A DNA stretch of 64,000 bases from Spirochaetota bacterium. Lineage in GTDB: Bacteria > Spirochaetota > Spirochaetia > SZUA-6. The stretch's first letter is position 1; every line of letters begins with the position of its first letter. The position numbers were made by a program, and so were the translations under genes. A model generated the notes under the pieces. That model made no database searches. It was not told the origin of the DNA and saw only the letters and a program-made list of their open reading frames with translations. The stretch lies in NCBI GenBank assembly GCA_013151965.1, contig JAADHF010000045.1, positions 20,096 to 84,095 of the forward strand, in the 5' to 3' direction. This document shows, piece after piece, positions 18,827-29,040 of the stretch.

Positions 18827-21283
18827 TTACACCCCTTTTCTGTTTCTATAAAGGATATTTTCTGTTTTTTGAACAGTAGCAGGTCTATGGCCGGGCAGGG
18901 GGAGTATCCTCTCGTGTATTGCATCTATAATCCATTCCTTCTGCGGAAAAAAATCCGGTTCCATCTCTGCAGACGGGGTTATCCAGTTTCGTGCGCCGAT
19001 TATAGCCGGAGGAGCATCGAGATAGTCGAAGGCAAGCTGCGACACATTCGATGCGATCGTATGGAGAAAGGACCCTCTCTCGCAGGCATCCGATGCAAGA
19101 ATAATCTTACCTGTTTTTTTTACCGATTGTATAATAGTTTCGTAATTTAAGGGGTTAATAAACCGGGCATCTATAACCTCTGCGGAGACACCGTAATTTT
19201 CTTTAAGATCTTCAGCAGCTTCTACCGCCCTGTAAAGGGCCGCGCCTATAGTGAGTATTGTAATATCACTGCCTTTTCTCCGCACTGCAGGTTCGCCCTC
19301 CGGTATTTCGTAGTACCCTTCCGGCACACCGCCGGAAACAAATATCTCCCCGGTATCGTAGAGCCGCTGGCTTTCGAAAAACACAACCGGATCGGAACCG
19401 TGAAGTGCAAGGTTGAGCATACCCTTTGCATCGTAGGGTGTTGCAGGGAACATTACCTTTAGCCCCGGTATATGTGCGGCGATGGATGTCCAGTCCTGGG
19501 AATGCTGGGCTCCGTATTTGTTGCCAACGGAAACCCTTAAGACAAGCGGCATCGTAAGTATCCCTGCAGACATAGACTGCCACTTGGACATCTGATTAAA
19601 AATCTCATCTCCTGCCCTGCCCATAAAATCGCAATACATAAGCTCCGCAACCACACGCCCGCCGCTTAAGGCATAACCTACTGCAGAACCTGCAATGGCA
19701 CCCTCCGAGATGGGAGTGTTAAACAGCCTGTGATAAGGAAGGCTTTCCGTAAGCCCCCTGTAAACGGCAAAAGCACCGCCCCAGTCCCTGTTTTCCTCAC
19801 CGTATGCGGTCATTGTAGGATCGATGTAGAATCTGTGAATAAGGGCTTCGAACAGGGCCTCGCGGAATGTTATCACTTTAAGTTTGGGAAGCGGATTCCC
19901 CTCCGCATCGATTCCGCTCCTCGATTTCCGGCTTATGGACTTTACTCTGGGGTTGTCCTTTAAAGGAAGCAGTACTTCCGGCTCCCTGCTGCCGAATTTA
20001 TCAATTTTTTTATCGGAGAACATTATGCCGGAAATATATTCTCCCCGGACCCTTGGGGATATCTTAAGTGATACGGCTTTTTCCGCTGCTTTTGTAATTT
20101 TTTCTATGATTTTCTCATGCATCTCTCTGCGTAGTTCTTCCGTTAAAAGGCTGTTTTCGGTAAGGTAGGATGCGTAATGTTCTATGCTGTCATTGTTCTT
20201 CCAGAGTTCTATTTCCTCTTTTGTCCTGTATGATGATGCATCCGATGGGGAATGGCCGGAAATCCTGTAGGTAACCGTGTCCATGAGGACAGGACCTTTG
20301 CCTTTAAGAAGAAGTTCCTTTTTTCTCTCAACTGCATCGGCTACTGCAAGCGGATTGTAGCCGTCCACGCGTTCGGAATACATATTTTCCGGGTTAACAC
20401 CTGCCCCCACACGGGCTAAAATCTTAAAGCCCATTGTTTCCCCTGCCGTCTGTCCTCCCATTCCGTAAAAATTGTTAAAGAAGTTAAACATAATCGGAGG
20501 GGCTCCGCCCAAATTCTTATCCCATAAGGTGTGGTACTGGTCCATGGCTGCAAGGGACATAGCTTCCCATACCGGCCCGCAGCCCATGGATGCATCTCCG
20601 ATATTTGCAATTACAATTCCCTCTTTCCGGTTTATTCTCTTATACAGGGCAGCGCCGACGCTGATATCTGCAGAACCGCCTACTATTGCGTTATTCGGCA
20701 TACTTCCGAATGGGGCAAAAAACGCATGCATGGAACCTCCCAGTCCCATGTTAAATCCCGTTTTTCGTCCGAAGATTTCGGCAAGTGTTCCGTAGAGCAC
20801 AAAATCCTCTGCAAGTTCCTTAATGCTTCCCCTTTTCTCTTTTTCCACTACCTTAAGTATCGTTCCGTCTAAATAACTTTTCATTACCGACTCGAGCTCT
20901 TTATCGCTTAATTTGTCTATTGCAGAGTAACATTTTGCGAGGATTTCACCGTGGCTCCTGTGAGAACCGAATACAAGGTCATCCTTTGTAAGGTTCACGC
21001 TTAAGCCCGCGGCTGCAGCCTCCTGGCCTATGGAGAGGTGCGCCGGGCCATGATGTTTGTATTCGAGTCCCCTGTAGGACCCTTTGGTTTTTATGAAGTT
21101 CAGCATTGTCTCGAATTCCCTGATTGCAAGCATTGTTTCGAATATCCTTAAGAGGGTTTTTTCTCCGTACTTTTTAACTTCGGTCCCGATATCGGGTTTA
21201 TACTGGTTTAACGGGATATCCTTTATCTTTAAAAAACCTCTTTTTCGGACTTCTTTCGGGTCTATAAGTATCGATCTGGGCAT
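18827..21283 (-). CDS. 2-oxoacid dehydrogenase E1 component, alpha and beta subunits fused in one polypeptide
   Basis: Alpha half '[17 protein letters not shown]', '[21 protein letters not shown]', '[16 protein letters not shown]'; beta half '[16 protein letters not shown]', '[44 protein letters not shown]'. Confidence 0.93.
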   Translation of the reverse strand: MPRSILIDPKEVRKRGFLKIKDIPLNQYKPDIGTEVKKYGEKTLLRIFETMLAIREFETMLNFIKTKGSYRGLEYKHHGPAHLSIGQEAAAAGLSVNLTKDDLVFGSHRSHGEILAKCYSAIDKLSDKELESVMKSYLDGTILKVVEKEKRGSIKELAEDFVLYGTLAEIFGRKTGFNMGLGGSMHAFFAPFGSMPNNAIVGGSADISVGAALYKRINRKEGIVIANIGDASMGCGPVWEAMSLAAMDQYHTLWDKNLGGAPPIMFNFFNNFYGMGGQTAGETMGFKILARVGAGVNPENMYSERVDGYNPLAVADAVERKKELLLKGKGPVLMDTVTYRISGHSPSDASSYRTKEEIELWKNNDSIEHYASYLTENSLLTEELRREMHEKIIEKITKAAEKAVSLKISPRVRGEYISGIMFSDKKIDKFGSREPEVLLPLKDNPRVKSISRKSRSGIDAEGNPLPKLKVITFREALFEALIHRFYIDPTMTAYGEENRDWGGAFAVYRGLTESLPYHRLFNTPISEGAIAGSAVGYALSGGRVVAELMYCDFMGRAGDEIFNQMSKWQSMSAGILTMPLVLRVSVGNKYGAQHSQDWTSIAAHIPGLKVMFPATPYDAKGMLNLALHGSDPVVFFESQRLYDTGEIFVSGGVPEGYYEIPEGEPAVRRKGSDITILTIGAALYRAVEAAEDLKENYGVSAEVIDARFINPLNYETIIQSVKKTGKIILASDACERGSFLHTIASNVSQLAFDYLDAPPAIIGARNWITPSAEMEPDFFPQKEWIIDAIHERILPLPGHRPATVQKTENILYRNRKGV

Positions 21284-21351
21284 TGTTTTCCTCCTGCATG
21301 AATAACTGATAAAAATAATGGTTTTATGATATTTACGTGCCTCTTCACATC

Positions 21352-22554
21352 TTAACCCGCAAGCAGCAGATCGAAATTCTCTATGGCTTTGCAGAGTGCA
21401 CTCAGAAAGCGTGCTCCCGGAGCTCCGTCGATAACCCTGTGGTCTAAGGTAAGTGACAGCTGAAGGGCCGGGATAAACCGTACTTCATAGGTATCCGAAA
21501 CTGTCTTGTCTGCAAAGACCGGCTTGGGCAGAATACTGCATACGCCGAGAATACCTGCCTGCGGCGGGTTTAATATCGGTGTAAAGGTTTCGATGTTTAA
21601 ACTGCCTAAATTGGTTACGGTGAATGTTCCGCCTGCATATTCATCAGGGCGTATAGTGCCGTTTCTGCATGCATCCCTTAATCTTTTTGCTTCGGAAGCT
21701 AATTCTAATAATGAAAGCTTTTCCGCATTCCTGATGACAGGTACGATCAGTCCCCCCGGTGTATCCACTGCAAACCCGAGATCTACCGATTTTCTTTCCG
21801 TAATTTTACCGTCTGTTAAAAGGCTGTTTATATTGGTGTACTTAACTAAAGTTTTTACCGCGGCAAAAAGTACAATATCGTTTATCGTTATGGAAGAGAG
21901 AACCGGTTGTTCCTCCGCATTTTTAAGCCTCTTTCTGTATGCAAGTATCTTTCTTGCGTCAGCGGAGGCCGTGAGGGTGTACTGTGCACTGTTTTGAATG
22001 GATTTAAGCATTTTCTCTGCGGTTAATTTTCTGATGCCTCTTAAAGGTTTCTCTGTTTCCTGCGGCTCACCGGGATATTCTTCCGGGGGATATTCCTCCG
22101 AAATCTCCGCTGCCTTAACAGGACCCGTACTTATGCCGGCTTTTAGATACTGCTTTATATCACATTCGATAATCCTGCCTCCGGGGCCTGTTCCGGAGTA
22201 ATCTTTAAGCCGCTTTAAATCGATGCCGTTCTTTTCCGCAAGTCTCCGGGCCCTGGGGGATATTTTTATCTTCCGCCGTGAAGTTGTTTCCGTTGTATCC
22301 TGACTTCCCAATTCGTCTTTACTGCCTATTAAGGCAATGGGATGCAGGACAGGAACATCGTCTCCTTCGGGGTGCAGTATCTTAACAAGTGTGCCCTCTT
22401 CGGTGGATTCTACTTCCAATGCTGTCTTGTCCGTTTCCACTTCGCAGAGGATATCTCCTTCCTTTACATAATCCCCTTCTTTTTTCCTCCATTCGATAAT
22501 AATGCAGCTTTCGACGGACTGTCCTAACTGCGGCAGTAAAAATTCTCTTGCCAT
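21352..22554 (-). CDS. Dihydrolipoamide acyltransferase (E2)
   Basis: Lipoyl motif '[18 protein letters not shown]', peripheral-subunit-binding '[15 protein letters not shown]', catalytic '[15 protein letters not shown]'. Confidence 0.94.
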   Translation of the reverse strand: MAREFLLPQLGQSVESCIIIEWRKKEGDYVKEGDILCEVETDKTALEVESTEEGTLVKILHPEGDDVPVLHPIALIGSKDELGSQDTTETTSRRKIKISPRARRLAEKNGIDLKRLKDYSGTGPGGRIIECDIKQYLKAGISTGPVKAAEISEEYPPEEYPGEPQETEKPLRGIRKLTAEKMLKSIQNSAQYTLTASADARKILAYRKRLKNAEEQPVLSSITINDIVLFAAVKTLVKYTNINSLLTDGKITERKSVDLGFAVDTPGGLIVPVIRNAEKLSLLELASEAKRLRDACRNGTIRPDEYAGGTFTVTNLGSLNIETFTPILNPPQAGILGVCSILPKPVFADKTVSDTYEVRFIPALQLSLTLDHRVIDGAPGARFLSALCKAIENFDLLLAG

Positions 22555-22584
22555 AAAAAACTCCTGTAAACCTTAAACAGGTTT

Positions 22585-24285
22585 TTATTTTTTAGAATCT
22601 TCGAAAAACCGGCTGGATAAAAATCTTTTTTCCGCTTCATTTGTCCAGTATTTACCGTTTAGAAACAAAATTTCCAGATCCGGAATTCTTTTTGCAAGTT
22701 CTTCTGTGGAGTGTATACCCAGGTCCCTTGCATGAGGGTACACAACTACTTTGCCTGTATATGTTCCCTCTGTAAGTGCTTTAACTCCGGCAGATACGGA
22801 ATGCATATCCGTGACCGCAGAGAGAGATATATTTGTAGAAAGCCGGTCTGCCTGCACAAGATTTAAAGTATCTTTCATGGCAGAAAGCGGCGAACCGGAG
22901 GAACCTATGACATTTACATGCTTCTCTGTAAACACTTCCAGGGGAAATGATGCAAAGGTGCCGATGTTTACACCGGCAAAAATATTAACAACCCCTTCAT
23001 TTGCGGAAAAGGGAACAGCCTGTTCTATTACGGAAGAAACAGGTACAAGGGAAATTATATCATCGAACTTTTGAGGAAATTCTTTACTGAGAAATGCATT
23101 AAATTCCTGTTTCGTAAGCTCTGCCGTATTTAAGTATATTATTTCGAGTCTGTCATTGATAATTACCTGGTCTATTCTGTTTTTAAGTGATTTAAGCCTC
23201 CGGGAAGAAAGATCGGTTACCAGAATTTTACCCGGCCTGTTGTCTGTCATAGCAGCCCGTATCACATGCATCTGGCCCATAGGGCCTGCACCGCCGATAA
23301 ACCAGGCCGTACCTTCCGGTTTTAAATCGGTACGTGTATTTGCTCTGTAGGACTGTACTACCTTTCCGGTACCGGAACCGACAATTCTGATGTTGCGGTA
23401 ATGAGCCTTGCCGATATCAACGGGAATTAACCCGGTATCCTGTTTTGCTGCATGAATACTGATAATCCCGCCAGGCTGCATCAGCCCGATGAGTCTTTTA
23501 AATTCCTCGGTACCGGGAATACCCGAATAAACTATGTCATCCATGCCGGACAGCGAATCCGTATCCTGTATTTCTTTAAGAATGTACCCATCTTTACCGG
23601 CCAGGCTCTCCAACCTGCTTCTATTCGATTCGGTTAAATTTTTATGGTAAATTGTTTTAAAACTGCGGTTTTCCAGCCCGGACAGGTCCAGATCGATCTG
23701 GTTTTCTTTTGAGCCTGTAAACAGAATTATTCCTTTTTCTTCGGGTTCTGTTCTTCTCTTTGTCTGATATGCGGCTACAACACATGACCATGGTTCCACA
23801 AGTGCAGCTTCCGCATATCCGGTATTTACCTGCACAGGTATCAGGTAACAGCCCTCATCTCCGTCGATAATTTCCCTTCCCAGGATAACATATTCGGAGA
23901 ATGCTCCGGGAAGTACGTAACCGAAGGCAACGGATTTGCCTTTATAGTAAACATCCGCCTGTACAATATACCTCTCACCGCATTTAAAGGAATCCTTTCT
24001 TTTATCACCAACTCCTACAATAGTCAGAGAAACCTCATGACCCGGTGTTACAGGATTTTTCTTTAAGTCTCTGTTTTTTATCCTGGGGTGTTCATCTCCT
24101 GCTTTAATCAGTTTAACATCAGAGAAACATATCCCCACGGCATCGACTTTTGCAATAAGGTCATCTTCGGAATATTCGGGGAAGGGGATTGTATCCGGCT
24201 GCCCGCTGTTTCCGAAATTTTCAAGGCCCCTGCCTTTTAGCTTCCATATGAGTATTTTGTCCGGTAATTTTTCACAAATTTTCAT
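22585..24285 (-). CDS. Zinc-type alcohol dehydrogenase-like protein with an extra Rossmann-like segment
   Basis: GroES-like 'VDAVGICFSDVKLIK...TPGHEVSLTIVGVG', 'YAEAALVEPWSCVVAAY', later 'AWFIGGAGPMGQMHVIRAA'. 566 aa, much longer than ordinary MDR enzymes. Confidence 0.8.
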   Translation of the reverse strand: MKICEKLPDKILIWKLKGRGLENFGNSGQPDTIPFPEYSEDDLIAKVDAVGICFSDVKLIKAGDEHPRIKNRDLKKNPVTPGHEVSLTIVGVGDKRKDSFKCGERYIVQADVYYKGKSVAFGYVLPGAFSEYVILGREIIDGDEGCYLIPVQVNTGYAEAALVEPWSCVVAAYQTKRRTEPEEKGIILFTGSKENQIDLDLSGLENRSFKTIYHKNLTESNRSRLESLAGKDGYILKEIQDTDSLSGMDDIVYSGIPGTEEFKRLIGLMQPGGIISIHAAKQDTGLIPVDIGKAHYRNIRIVGSGTGKVVQSYRANTRTDLKPEGTAWFIGGAGPMGQMHVIRAAMTDNRPGKILVTDLSSRRLKSLKNRIDQVIINDRLEIIYLNTAELTKQEFNAFLSKEFPQKFDDIISLVPVSSVIEQAVPFSANEGVVNIFAGVNIGTFASFPLEVFTEKHVNVIGSSGSPLSAMKDTLNLVQADRLSTNISLSAVTDMHSVSAGVKALTEGTYTGKVVVYPHARDLGIHSTEELAKRIPDLEILFLNGKYWTNEAEKRFLSSRFFEDSKK

Positions 24286-24379
24286 TTTTTCTCCTATAAA
24301 ACGTCAACCGAAAATCAGACTCGGCTTTCATATTTTATTCCGACTAAACCGGAATATTCTCCTTAATTCTTTAAAGCGG

Positions 24380-25147
24380 TTAATCCTTCTGTCCGGTAAT
24401 TCTTACTATTATCCCTTTTTCTCTTATTCCGCTCACTGCCTCAGGGATAATGGCAGGGTCTGTTATAATTTCATCGATCTGCCTTATATCGAGAACATGA
24501 GCAAATCCTCTTTTGCCGTATTTCGAAGAATCAGCGACCAGGATGGTTTTTTCCGCCTGTGCAGCCATCTTTTTTACTATTTCCGCGCCTTCGATCAGAT
24601 GCGTTGTCAGCCCTGTTTCCAGTGAATATCCGTCTGTTCCAACAAACGCAAGTTTTACATGGAATCTGGAAAGTTCCTCCAGGGCAATCGACCCCACGAG
24701 TGATTCGGTGGCGGGCCGGAATTCCCCCCCGATAATAGTAAGATGTATACCGGGATTTATACGGGCGAAGGGAAGGACAAGCATCGAATTTGATACAAGC
24801 TGAACATCCCGTGTACCCATAAGATACTTCACTATAAGGGATGTTGTTGTGCCGGCTTCGACCATGATTGCATCTCCGTTTTTCACCAGGGATGCCGCCT
24901 GTTTTGCGATACCGTTTTTCTCATCCAGCATCATCTTCTGCCGTTCAAGGACTCCAGGATGAAATGCCGGAGATGCTCCGCCGTGTGTTCTTATAATAAG
25001 ACCTCTGTCTGCCAGGCTTTTTAAATCATTTCGTATTGTTACCGTCGATACACCTAAGAGGCTGCTCATTCCGGAAACGGAAGATGCGTCGGTTTCGGTA
25101 ATGATGCGAAGAAGTTTCTTTTCTCTTTCTGAAAGGTTATGATTAAT
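24380..25147 (-). CDS. DeoR/GlpR-family transcriptional regulator; probable ATT start at 25147 (tracked ATG at 25069 truncates the HTH)
   Basis: 'SEREKKLLRIITETDASSVSGMSSLLGVSTVTIRNDLKSLADRGLIIRTHGGA' and C-term 'DAIMVEAGTTTSLIVKYL...GTDGY'. Confidence 0.85.
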   Translation of the reverse strand: MNHNLSEREKKLLRIITETDASSVSGMSSLLGVSTVTIRNDLKSLADRGLIIRTHGGASPAFHPGVLERQKMMLDEKNGIAKQAASLVKNGDAIMVEAGTTTSLIVKYLMGTRDVQLVSNSMLVLPFARINPGIHLTIIGGEFRPATESLVGSIALEELSRFHVKLAFVGTDGYSLETGLTTHLIEGAEIVKKMAAQAEKTILVADSSKYGKRGFAHVLDIRQIDEIITDPAIIPEAVSGIREKGIIVRITGQKD

Positions 25148-25317
25148 ATTATTATCCTTTCGTATTGGTTACTATTTAGTTACAATAATAGTTAAAATGA
25201 TAATATCTGTCAATTAAAAGCAATTAAACAGTATTCCCTTCTGACTTTTTTTTGATTATTTTAAAAACAGGAAAAAAAACATCAATTCCGGGAGAATTCC
25301 CCATAAAAATAGGGGTT

Positions 25318-25348
25318 CTACCTATGGACTTATCCATCTCAATGGTAG
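25318..25348. other. Nested inverted repeats upstream of response regulator
   Basis: CTACC(25318)...GGTAG(25344) enclosing ATGGA-CTTA-TCCAT (25324-25337). Confidence 0.4.
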
Positions 25349-25387
25349 TTAATATAAGAATAAAATGTATTTAAATGAGGCAGGGCT

Positions 25388-25756
25388 ATGGTAATGAAGA
25401 GAAAAGTCCTTATAGTCGACGATGATACTTCTATCCAGAGGCTCTTTACCTGGTGTTTAAAGGAGCCGGAATTGGAGGTGGACTGCGCTTCCAATGGAAA
25501 AGAAGCATTACAGCTCATGACTAAAAAGTATTACGATCTTGTTATAACGGATTACGATATGCCTGTGATGAACGGCAGTGATTTCTTAAGAGTGATGAAA
25601 TCTAAATATCCCGGGAAACATACAATAGGGATTACAAGTGATATGTACGAAGAACAGCTCTACAAGGCAGGAGCGGATATATGCATACACAAGCCGTTTA
25701 CTCTCTTCGAGGTGAATAATCTGGTACATAAATTCATCTCGAATGAGAATGAATAG
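25388..25756 (+). CDS. Single-domain response regulator (CheY-like)
   Basis: 'VLIVDDDTSIQRL...DLVITDYDMPVMNG...KPFTLFEV'. Confidence 0.93.
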   Translation: MVMKRKVLIVDDDTSIQRLFTWCLKEPELEVDCASNGKEALQLMTKKYYDLVITDYDMPVMNGSDFLRVMKSKYPGKHTIGITSDMYEEQLYKAGADICIHKPFTLFEVNNLVHKFISNENE

Positions 25757-25848
25757 ATTACATTAAGCGGAAAAACAAACACTGTTTTATGATTATCTCC
25801 GCCCCGGAATAATTAGATGATATCGTGCTGTAAACAGCTTTATATACA

Positions 25849-25857
25849 TGTTATAAT
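25849..25857 (+). promoter_or_regulatory. Extended -10 promoter element (TGTTATAAT) 8 nt before HK start codon
   Basis: Perfect TGn-TATAAT; no Shine-Dalgarno before the ATG at 25866. Confidence 0.5.
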
Positions 25858-25865
25858 GGTTGGTT

Positions 25866-28337
25866 ATGTCTCTTCGAAAAAGATCACTCTACAGTTTTAT
25901 ACTGATTATTATAATTCTTGTGGTGGTTTTTCTGTTCTATGCAGCAGGAATCCATATAACCGGCAGGATAATGAAAAGCAGAATAGAGGTTGGTGATCTC
26001 TACAAGGAATGGCTGCTGTGTAAATACGAGATACTCAGTGTGTCCTTTGATAAAAACAAACAGGAGAAACTGCTTAAGCTTAAAAACAGGATAAATGATC
26101 TCGATACTGCATTAAAACATTTCGAAAACATACCCCTGTTTTCTGCAGTCGGTCATCTTTATCCCGGCATGAATGATTTAATGCTCAAACTGCATGTGGA
26201 ATGGTCTGTAACAAGGATCATGCTTTTTAGAGAGATGACCTATCTGAAGAACAGCAGCAGTGTAACGATCGATCCCGTTAAAAAGATTAATGAGGAACTT
26301 ATTTCCGGTTCCGGATCTTTCGAGCGGATCTTTAAAAGTGTCCTCTCCTGGATAGATGATTACTACGCAAAACAGATAAGGTCGTTCAGGATGCTGTTTA
26401 TCTTTTTCGGCATTATCCTGATTTTGTCGTCGTTTATTATCTTAACGGCAACTAATTTGAGGATACTGCAGGAGCGCTTGCTGCTGACGGCGATTAATTC
26501 TCTCTCCGATGGAGTTTTGCTTACGGATGCAAGGAGGAGGGTTATCTTCATCAATCCGGGAGCAGAAAAACTGCTTCATGTCGGCGGAAACAGAATAATG
26601 AATACGTATATTAATGAGAATCTTATACTGAAAAGCGATTATTCTAACAATCCCGTCAGAATAGATGATTCGGAGAAACCTAATCCTTCAGAATCTATTC
26701 TATTGACTGATAAAGAGGGTAAAACCACGCCTGTCTCCATAAGCATTACGCCGCTTTTAAATAAGGGTAAAGTAAACATAGGTTCGGTGTATCTTATTAA
26801 AGATCTAACTCAGTGGAAGCGGCTCGTGACTAAAATATCATCCGAATTTGTTACTCTGGAAGAGGAGGAGATAGACAGGGATATAGACAATATCTTAAAG
26901 AGAATCGCAGAAGTGTCCGGGTGCAGCGGGGTATATATTTTTCAGTTTTCCAGAAATGTGGAAAATATCATTGTAACCCACAGGTGGGAGAATGACAGGC
27001 TTAAGAATAAATGGAAAACCGTATCTTTAAGATTGGAGAATTACAGGGAATTTACAGAGAAGCTCGGATCTGAGGATTTTATAGTTCTTAAAGAGTCGGA
27101 TTACGAAGATTTTTTTTATCTGCATGGGTTTGAACCGTTTTTCATGGTACCGCTGAAATACAGCAGCGTCCTGATAGGTTTTATACTTGCAGTATCCTCC
27201 GGGAATACGGAAATCAAAACCGGTGAGATAAGAGTGTGTACGGATGTTATGGCGGATATGGTTGTAAATCTGCTGGAAAGGAAATGGGCTGCGGAAGAGC
27301 TTGCACACATCGGTATGGAAATGCAGAAACTTATAGAGAATGCAAATGCACCCATATGGGGAACGGATAAAAAGGGTCTAATCAATGTATGGAATGACAA
27401 AATAGAAGAGATTTCAGGATACCGGAAAAACGATGCACTTAACAGTAAATTTACGGATTATTGTGCGGATGATATATCAAAGGATTATTTCCTTAAACTT
27501 ATAGAAAATTCATTTCTCGGCAGGGTGGATACGGATTGTGAGGTAAGGCTGAAAACAGATAACGGAGAAGAAGCGGTTATTCTCTTTAATACAACCCCGC
27601 GGAGGGGCAGAGACGGCTCCATAACAGGTGTATTCTTTGTCGGACAGGATATTACAAGGAGGAAACTTGCCGAGATCAAGATACATAAACTAACCCAGGA
27701 ATTAATCCGGATACAGGAGGATGAACGAAAAAGGGTATCCATGGAACTGCACGATAATATTGCCCAGGAATTATTAGCGGTTCGTTTTTCCCTGGAAGAT
27801 CTTGCCGGGCATAAAGAAAAAGCGGCTGATATTGAAAATATTAAATCGCTCTCTTTAAGAATCGGGGAATTGATAGAGTCGATACGGAATATCTCATATA
27901 ATCTTCATCCTGCATATCTGGATCAGTTTGGTCTTAAAAAGGCCCTCGATGTTTTATGCAGGGATTTTTCCGCACGTTACGGGATAACAGTGGATTTTGT
28001 AGCAACAGGTCTGGATGATAATACATCTGTTAAAATGAATACCTCCATACATCTCTACAGGGTCATTCAGGAAGCATTTGCAAACATCTTAAGGCATTCA
28101 CGGGCCGATAATGTAGTGCTCAGGATTGTTGCATCTTATCCGTCCGTTATCTTCAGAGTAGAGGATAACGGAGTAGGATTCGAACCTGATACTATTCTTT
28201 ATGAACATACGGGAAAACATATGGGCTTAAGAAATATGCAGGAAAGGATAAGTCTGATCGGAGGAAAGATAGACATCATGTCGAAGCCCGGTAAAGGCGT
28301 AAAAATACTCATAGAAGTACCCCTGCAGGCAGGGTGA
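25866..28337 (+). CDS. Membrane sensor histidine kinase (PAS/GAF, HisKA_3-type)
   Basis: H-box 'RVSMELHDNIAQELLAVRFSLEDL', 'VIQEAFANILRHSRADNV', 'DNGVGFEPD...MGLRNMQERISLIGGK'. Confidence 0.93.
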   Translation: MSLRKRSLYSFILIIIILVVVFLFYAAGIHITGRIMKSRIEVGDLYKEWLLCKYEILSVSFDKNKQEKLLKLKNRINDLDTALKHFENIPLFSAVGHLYPGMNDLMLKLHVEWSVTRIMLFREMTYLKNSSSVTIDPVKKINEELISGSGSFERIFKSVLSWIDDYYAKQIRSFRMLFIFFGIILILSSFIILTATNLRILQERLLLTAINSLSDGVLLTDARRRVIFINPGAEKLLHVGGNRIMNTYINENLILKSDYSNNPVRIDDSEKPNPSESILLTDKEGKTTPVSISITPLLNKGKVNIGSVYLIKDLTQWKRLVTKISSEFVTLEEEEIDRDIDNILKRIAEVSGCSGVYIFQFSRNVENIIVTHRWENDRLKNKWKTVSLRLENYREFTEKLGSEDFIVLKESDYEDFFYLHGFEPFFMVPLKYSSVLIGFILAVSSGNTEIKTGEIRVCTDVMADMVVNLLERKWAAEELAHIGMEMQKLIENANAPIWGTDKKGLINVWNDKIEEISGYRKNDALNSKFTDYCADDISKDYFLKLIENSFLGRVDTDCEVRLKTDNGEEAVILFNTTPRRGRDGSITGVFFVGQDITRRKLAEIKIHKLTQELIRIQEDERKRVSMELHDNIAQELLAVRFSLEDLAGHKEKAADIENIKSLSLRIGELIESIRNISYNLHPAYLDQFGLKKALDVLCRDFSARYGITVDFVATGLDDNTSVKMNTSIHLYRVIQEAFANILRHSRADNVVLRIVASYPSVIFRVEDNGVGFEPDTILYEHTGKHMGLRNMQERISLIGGKIDIMSKPGKGVKILIEVPLQAG

Positions 28338-29029
28338 CTAAAGGAGTTGTAATGTCAGAAAAAAAAAGTGTAATAATCGTGGATGACCATCCTGCTGTGC
28401 GGGAGGGTTTAAAGTCGATAATAAGAGAAAATGGTAATTTAGAGGTAATAGCGGAGACCGGAAACGGAGAACAGGGTCTTCTTTTGATTGGTAAATATAA
28501 GCCGGATCTTGTATTGCTCGATCTCTCATTGCAGAACGCAAACGGAATAGAGTTAACACGTAGAATATCAAAAGATATGCCGGGAACAAAGGTGCTTATT
28601 TTAAGCGTTCACTCAAAGGTCGATTACATTAAAGAAGCATTTCTTGCCGGAGCCAGAGGTTATATTATAAAGGAAAGTGCGCCCGATAAACTTATGGAGG
28701 GGATAGAGAAAGTACTTGAAGGCAGCTACTTTATGGACAGTTATGTTTCGCATGAAGTAATAGAGGGAATACTTATGGGTGATACGCGTGTTTCGCAGGC
28801 AAAAACGGATGCTTATGGTTCCCTGTCTAACAGAGAACAGCAGGTTCTGCGTTTTCTTGCAGAGGGTATGCAGACAAAGGAAATTGCTGAAAAATTATTT
28901 ATAAGTACGAAAACAGTCGAGAATCACAGGTCGCATATCATGAAAAAACTTGAAATAAAAAGTATGGTGGAGCTTATCAGATATGCTGCAAAAATAGGTC
29001 TTATAGACATCGATTTGTGGAAAGGGTAG
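28334..29029 (+). CDS. NarL/FixJ-type response regulator with LuxR HTH (alternative start at 28352)
   Basis: 'VIIVDDHPAVREGLKSII', 'LSNREQQVLRFLAEGMQTKEIAEKLFISTKTVENHRSHIMKKL'; 4-bp overlap with the kinase. Confidence 0.95.
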   Translation: MTKGVVMSEKKSVIIVDDHPAVREGLKSIIRENGNLEVIAETGNGEQGLLLIGKYKPDLVLLDLSLQNANGIELTRRISKDMPGTKVLILSVHSKVDYIKEAFLAGARGYIIKESAPDKLMEGIEKVLEGSYFMDSYVSHEVIEGILMGDTRVSQAKTDAYGSLSNREQQVLRFLAEGMQTKEIAEKLFISTKTVENHRSHIMKKLEIKSMVELIRYAAKIGLIDIDLWKG

Positions 29030-29040
29030 GTATGACGGCT

